64,000 nt of DNA from Pedobacter foliorum (GTDB taxonomy: Bacteria; Bacteroidota; Bacteroidia; Sphingobacteriales; Sphingobacteriaceae): positions 124,001 to 188,000 of the forward strand of contig NZ_JABSNU010000007.1 in the NCBI RefSeq assembly GCF_013266735.1, written 5' to 3'. The notes beneath the pieces were generated by a model that ran no database searches, had not been told where the DNA came from, and saw nothing but the letters and a program-made list of their open reading frames with translations. The first letter of the stretch is position 1. Each line of letters begins with the position of its first letter. A program made the position numbers and the translations under genes. This document shows, piece after piece, positions 61,133 to 64,000 of the stretch.

Positions 61133-62455
61133 ATGCAAAAAGAAGATACTTTATCCAAACCCACTTTCATAGAAGCTTTAAAATTTTGGTTTAAATTAGG
61201 ATGGATCAGTTTCGGAGGGACTCTTGGACATATCAACATTATGCATGATTTTCTGGTTGAAAGAAAGAAATGGATTAGCAGCAGCAGGTTCTTTCATGCG
61301 CTCAGTTTGTGTATGCTTTTACCGGGACCAGAGGCACAGCAGCTGGCGATTTACATCGGCTGGCAGCTTCATGGTAAGCGTGGAGGGCTGTTGGCGGGTT
61401 TGTTTTTTATTCTGCCATCTATGTTTATCCTGCTGGGGCTTAGCCTACTTTATGTAACATTCGGAAATCAGGGCTGGATGGATGCTATTTTTAGTGGTTT
61501 AAAGCCCGCGGTGGTAGCCATTATTTTTCATGCAGTTTGGAGTGTGGGTAATAAGGCGCTTCATGGTATTTTACATTATTTACTGGCTGCAGTAGCTTTT
61601 TCCTGTATTTTTTTCTTTAACATCTCGATGCCTTATATCATTGTCGGCACTATCATTTTGGCCTTGCTGTTCAGGTATTTCTGGCCTGCCCTTGTTTACA
61701 GAAAGCGTACGGATCAAGCTGAAGAGGAGTTGAATGAGGAGGGGTATTACATTAACAAGAATACCGAAGGGTTAGGCAAGGATTTCAATGCCAGGCTGTT
61801 AACCAAACAAGGTTTAATCTTTCTACTGATTTGGGGATTGCCATTGTTGTTGTTTTACCTTTTTAGCGGAGATTTTTCCTTCTGGAAAGGTTTAATCTTG
61901 TTTTTTACACAAACCGCGCTTTTTACAATTGGCGGCTCTTATACGGTTTTACCTTATGTAGCCCAATTTAGTGTTTCAAAGTTTAACTGGTTAAGTAAAT
62001 CACAGATGGTAGATGGATTTGCCCTTGCCGAGACTACACCAGGACCTTTAATCATTGTGGTTTGTTATGTTGGTTTTATGGCTGGATTCAATCATTTTGA
62101 TGGCTCTTTGTTGATGGGGACTGTAGGGCTTTTTGCAACTACGTTTTATACCTTTTTACCTTCGTTCCTGTTTATCTTTGTCGGCGGACCAGTGTTAGAG
62201 CATTCCAGAGGTAGTGTAATGATCAGCGATGTATTAACTTTTGTAACTGCGGCAGTTGTTGGCGTGATCTTAAATCTCGCACTTTATTTAGGAAAAGATG
62301 TACTATTTCCTCACGGTCTTTCGTTCGGAAAAATAGATTTAATGACCTTGTTGTGGATTGTAGTTTCTATACTACTGATCTTTAAATTACGGATAAACAT
62401 CGTTTACTTAATTCTACTCAGTATGATCTACGGACTATTTCAGTATTATGTATAA
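61133..62455 (+). CDS. chrA: chromate transporter, two-domain ChrA type
   Basis: Inner-membrane transporter of 440 residues with the duplicated CHR domains. The first domain shows FWFKLGWISFGGTLGHINIM and the LPGPEAQQLAIYIGW signature (64-78); the second shows FFTQTALFTIGGSYTVLPYV and ETTPGPLIIVV. A central hydrophilic linker (about 183-212) separates them. ChrA proteins export chromate, and some relatives move other anions; the sequence does not prove chromate here. It stands alone, divergent from the coupled hypothetical genes. Confidence 0.92.
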   Translation: MQKEDTLSKPTFIEALKFWFKLGWISFGGTLGHINIMHDFLVERKKWISSSRFFHALSLCMLLPGPEAQQLAIYIGWQLHGKRGGLLAGLFFILPSMFILLGLSLLYVTFGNQGWMDAIFSGLKPAVVAIIFHAVWSVGNKALHGILHYLLAAVAFSCIFFFNISMPYIIVGTIILALLFRYFWPALVYRKRTDQAEEELNEEGYYINKNTEGLGKDFNARLLTKQGLIFLLIWGLPLLLFYLFSGDFSFWKGLILFFTQTALFTIGGSYTVLPYVAQFSVSKFNWLSKSQMVDGFALAETTPGPLIIVVCYVGFMAGFNHFDGSLLMGTVGLFATTFYTFLPSFLFIFVGGPVLEHSRGSVMISDVLTFVTAAVVGVILNLALYLGKDVLFPHGLSFGKIDLMTLLWIVVSILLIFKLRINIVYLILLSMIYGLFQYYV

Positions 62456-62473
62456 CTATATAGATAATAGCAT

Positions 62474-62481
62474 TACCTTTA
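62474..62481 (+). promoter_or_regulatory. candidate -7 box of the GH27 gene
   Basis: TACCTTTA, one change from TAnnTTTG, lies 27 nt before ATG 62509. No -33 box is evident. Confidence 0.35.
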
Positions 62482-62508
62482 TTTTCAGAATAAACCAATA
62501 AACAATAA

Positions 62509-63708
62509 ATGAAAATAAAATTAAGTATTGCCCTGCTTTTATTGAGCGCAACAACCTTTGCTCAACAGGTAAAATTAGCAGCAACACCACCAATGGGATG
62601 GATGAGCTGGAACATTATGTCTGAGAACCCGAATGAAAAAGACATTAAAGAAATGGTGGATGCGATGGTGTCTACCGGTATGGTAAAAGCCGGCTACAAA
62701 TACATATTTCTGGATGATTGCTGGCAGGGTGGAAGGGATAACCAGAATAACATTATCGCTGATCCTAAAAAATTCCCCTCAGGCATTAAAGCATTAGCAG
62801 GATACATCCATAGTAAAGGAATGAAAATGGGTATTTATTCAGATGCGGCTCCGTTAACCTGTGCAGGATATACGGCGAGCTTAAACTTTGAAGAGCAGGA
62901 TGCAAAAACATTTGCTTCCTGGGATATCGATTACTTAAAATACGATTACTGTAACGCGCCAGAAGATGTGGCTACAGCAAAGCAGCGCTACGGAAAAATG
63001 GCAAAGGCTTTACGCAACTCTGGCAGGGATATTACTTTGGGTATTTGCGAATGGGGACCTCGTGAGGCTTGGAACTGGGGTGCTGAAGTTGGTGGACAAA
63101 GCTGGCGTACCACTTTTGATATCAGAGATAAATGGAACGATACAGATGGTAAGGGTGGAGTTGGTATTTATAATGTGATTGATAAAAATGCTGGTTTGGC
63201 AAGCTTTTCCGGCCCCGGACATTGGAATGATGGCGATATGCTAAATGTAGGTTTAAAAGGAGTGAAGGGTCCATCGGGTGCGTTTGGTGCCAATGGCTGT
63301 ACTGATGCAGAATACCAAAGTCAAATGAGTATGTGGTGTATGTTAAACTCGCCATTATATGCAAGCAGCGATATCAGAACGATGAATGAAACCACTAAAC
63401 GGATTTTATTAAACGAAGAAGTTATTGCTTTGAATCAGGATTCATTAGGCAAACAAGGAGAGCGAAAAATTAAAAACGATACATGGGATGTGTTTGTTCG
63501 TCCGCTTGCCAATGGTGATTTTGCAGTTGCGATACTTAATAAGGCTGCAACAACTCAAAATGCAAAAGTTGCTTTCAGCGATTTGGGCTTATCTGATAAA
63601 TATGAAATCAGAGATTTGTGGCAACATAAGGTTGTTGGAAAAGGCAATAAATGGGCCGGTAAAGTAAGCGCTCATGAAACCAAGGTTTTCCGCTTAAAGA
63701 AAGCATAG
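62509..63708 (+). CDS. GH27 alpha-galactosidase, exported
   Basis: Exported glycosidase of 399 residues that removes terminal alpha-galactose. The signal peptide ends TTFAQQ. The GH27 barrel starts with KLAATPPMGWMSWN (22-35) and FLDDCWQ (67-73). The nucleophile is Asp146 in YLKYDYCN, and the acid/base lies in the HWNDGDML segment (238-245). A C-terminal beta domain (DVFVRPLANGDFAVAILNK onward) is normal for the family. A terminator follows at 63720, so it is probably a single-gene unit. Confidence 0.95.
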   Translation: MKIKLSIALLLLSATTFAQQVKLAATPPMGWMSWNIMSENPNEKDIKEMVDAMVSTGMVKAGYKYIFLDDCWQGGRDNQNNIIADPKKFPSGIKALAGYIHSKGMKMGIYSDAAPLTCAGYTASLNFEEQDAKTFASWDIDYLKYDYCNAPEDVATAKQRYGKMAKALRNSGRDITLGICEWGPREAWNWGAEVGGQSWRTTFDIRDKWNDTDGKGGVGIYNVIDKNAGLASFSGPGHWNDGDMLNVGLKGVKGPSGAFGANGCTDAEYQSQMSMWCMLNSPLYASSDIRTMNETTKRILLNEEVIALNQDSLGKQGERKIKNDTWDVFVRPLANGDFAVAILNKAATTQNAKVAFSDLGLSDKYEIRDLWQHKVVGKGNKWAGKVSAHETKVFRLKKA

Positions 63709-63719
63709 CAAATATTATT

Positions 63720-63760
63720 AACGCCTGTAGTTTGTTTGTAAGCTACAGGCGTTTTCTTTT
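63720..63760 (+). terminator. terminator after the GH27 gene
   Basis: An 11-bp stem (63720-63730 with 63743-63753), a 12-nt loop, and a T-rich run (TTCTTTT) from 63752. It lies 11 bp after the GH27 stop codon and, since the next gene is convergent, may serve both. Confidence 0.88.
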
Positions 63761-64000
63761 AATATGCTGATTTCCAGATTTTAAATGTATTCTGATTATT
63801 CCCACCAATCTCCCTTATAACCAGGCAAAGGTGCTCTTCTCGTTGAGGGAAGTATTTGTCGATGATTTGCTGAGTCTGTTGTATCAACTGCCCAAGGTGC
63901 TGTTCAAAATCAATGTTTTTAACGTTTAGAATAACCTGATTCATTCTTGATGAAATGGTACATTCGAAGGTAAATTCTCTTTTCAGTGCTTTTACTACTT
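63759..64000 (-). CDS. unknown protein, 5' end cut by window edge
   Basis: The minus-strand frame is open from the window end to a stop at 63759, so the ATG at 63944 is internal and only the last 80 or so codons are visible. It shows VVKALKREFTFECTISS, then NVKNIDFEQHLGQLIQQTQQ and a closing CLVIREIGGNNQNTFKIW. No family is recognised from this piece. Convergent with the GH27 gene across the terminator. Confidence 0.6.
   Translation of the reverse strand, partial: VVKALKREFTFECTISSRMNQVILNVKNIDFEQHLGQLIQQTQQIIDKYFPQREEHLCLVIREIGGNNQNTFKIWKSAY

Overview
The window looks like chromosomal DNA of a soil or plant-associated Bacteroidota, most likely Sphingobacteriaceae (Pedobacter-like). Supporting signs are AT-rich intergenic DNA, two SusC-type receptors (one with SusD), a FecR anti-sigma factor, FISUMP, DUF3347 and HYC_CC_PP-type proteins, GH29/GH43/GH27 glycosidases, and promoters carrying the Bacteroidota -7 box TAnnTTTG. 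The genus is inferred from gene style; no search was run. I saw no tRNA, rRNA, CRISPR array or insertion sequence.

Layout. 1-420: end of a NarL-type response regulator. 1194-7645: SusC/SusD glycan-uptake operon with two accessory lipoproteins, closed by a strong terminator. 7858-8262: relic of a histidine kinase. 8388-14367: copper-handling locus (a BNR-propeller protein divergent from a five-gene operon ending in a multicopper oxidase fused to an outer-membrane barrel). 14486-20083: GH29 fucosidase, small exported proteins, SGNH esterase, DoxX protein, GH43 enzyme. 20126-20905: papain-like peptidase. 21001-38755: a two-component system and a set of exported proteins (see below). 38923-42791: Tat-exported GH29 fucosidase, methyltransferase, SRPBCC protein and small proteins. 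43183-47322: FecR plus an STN-type SusC receptor cut off where it meets an amino-acid permease that is also cut off. 47508-57389: exported proteins, transporters, PQQ dehydrogenase, sugar isomerase-like protein, two AraC regulators, acyltransferase, MFS pump. 57364-63708: AlkD-like protein, Na+/H+ antiporter, small unknowns, ChrA-type transporter, GH27 alpha-galactosidase. 63759-64000: end of an unknown gene that runs off the window.

The most striking part is 21.0-38.8 kb. A TPR-sensor histidine kinase and NarL-type regulator are encoded beside four transcription units of exported proteins. Five promoters, including the divergent one of the kinase gene, share an AATCAT-N8-ATGATT inverted repeat placed exactly 21 bp upstream of a -7 box (TAYTTTTA in four, TTTATTTG for the kinase). 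The likely reading is one dedicated, self-regulated regulon. Its genes include a FISUMP lipoprotein, duplicated B-C-D cassettes (PsbP/Mog1-like protein, TPR protein, large exported protein), a third B-C copy collapsed to a short relic, a CARDB-like protein, a PQQ-type propeller, a lysine-rich exported protein with three 40-residue repeats, and two translationally coupled SET-domain proteins directly after it. I do not recognise this combination as a described system. Its function is unknown, and a role in surface or envelope biology is inference from the signal peptides.
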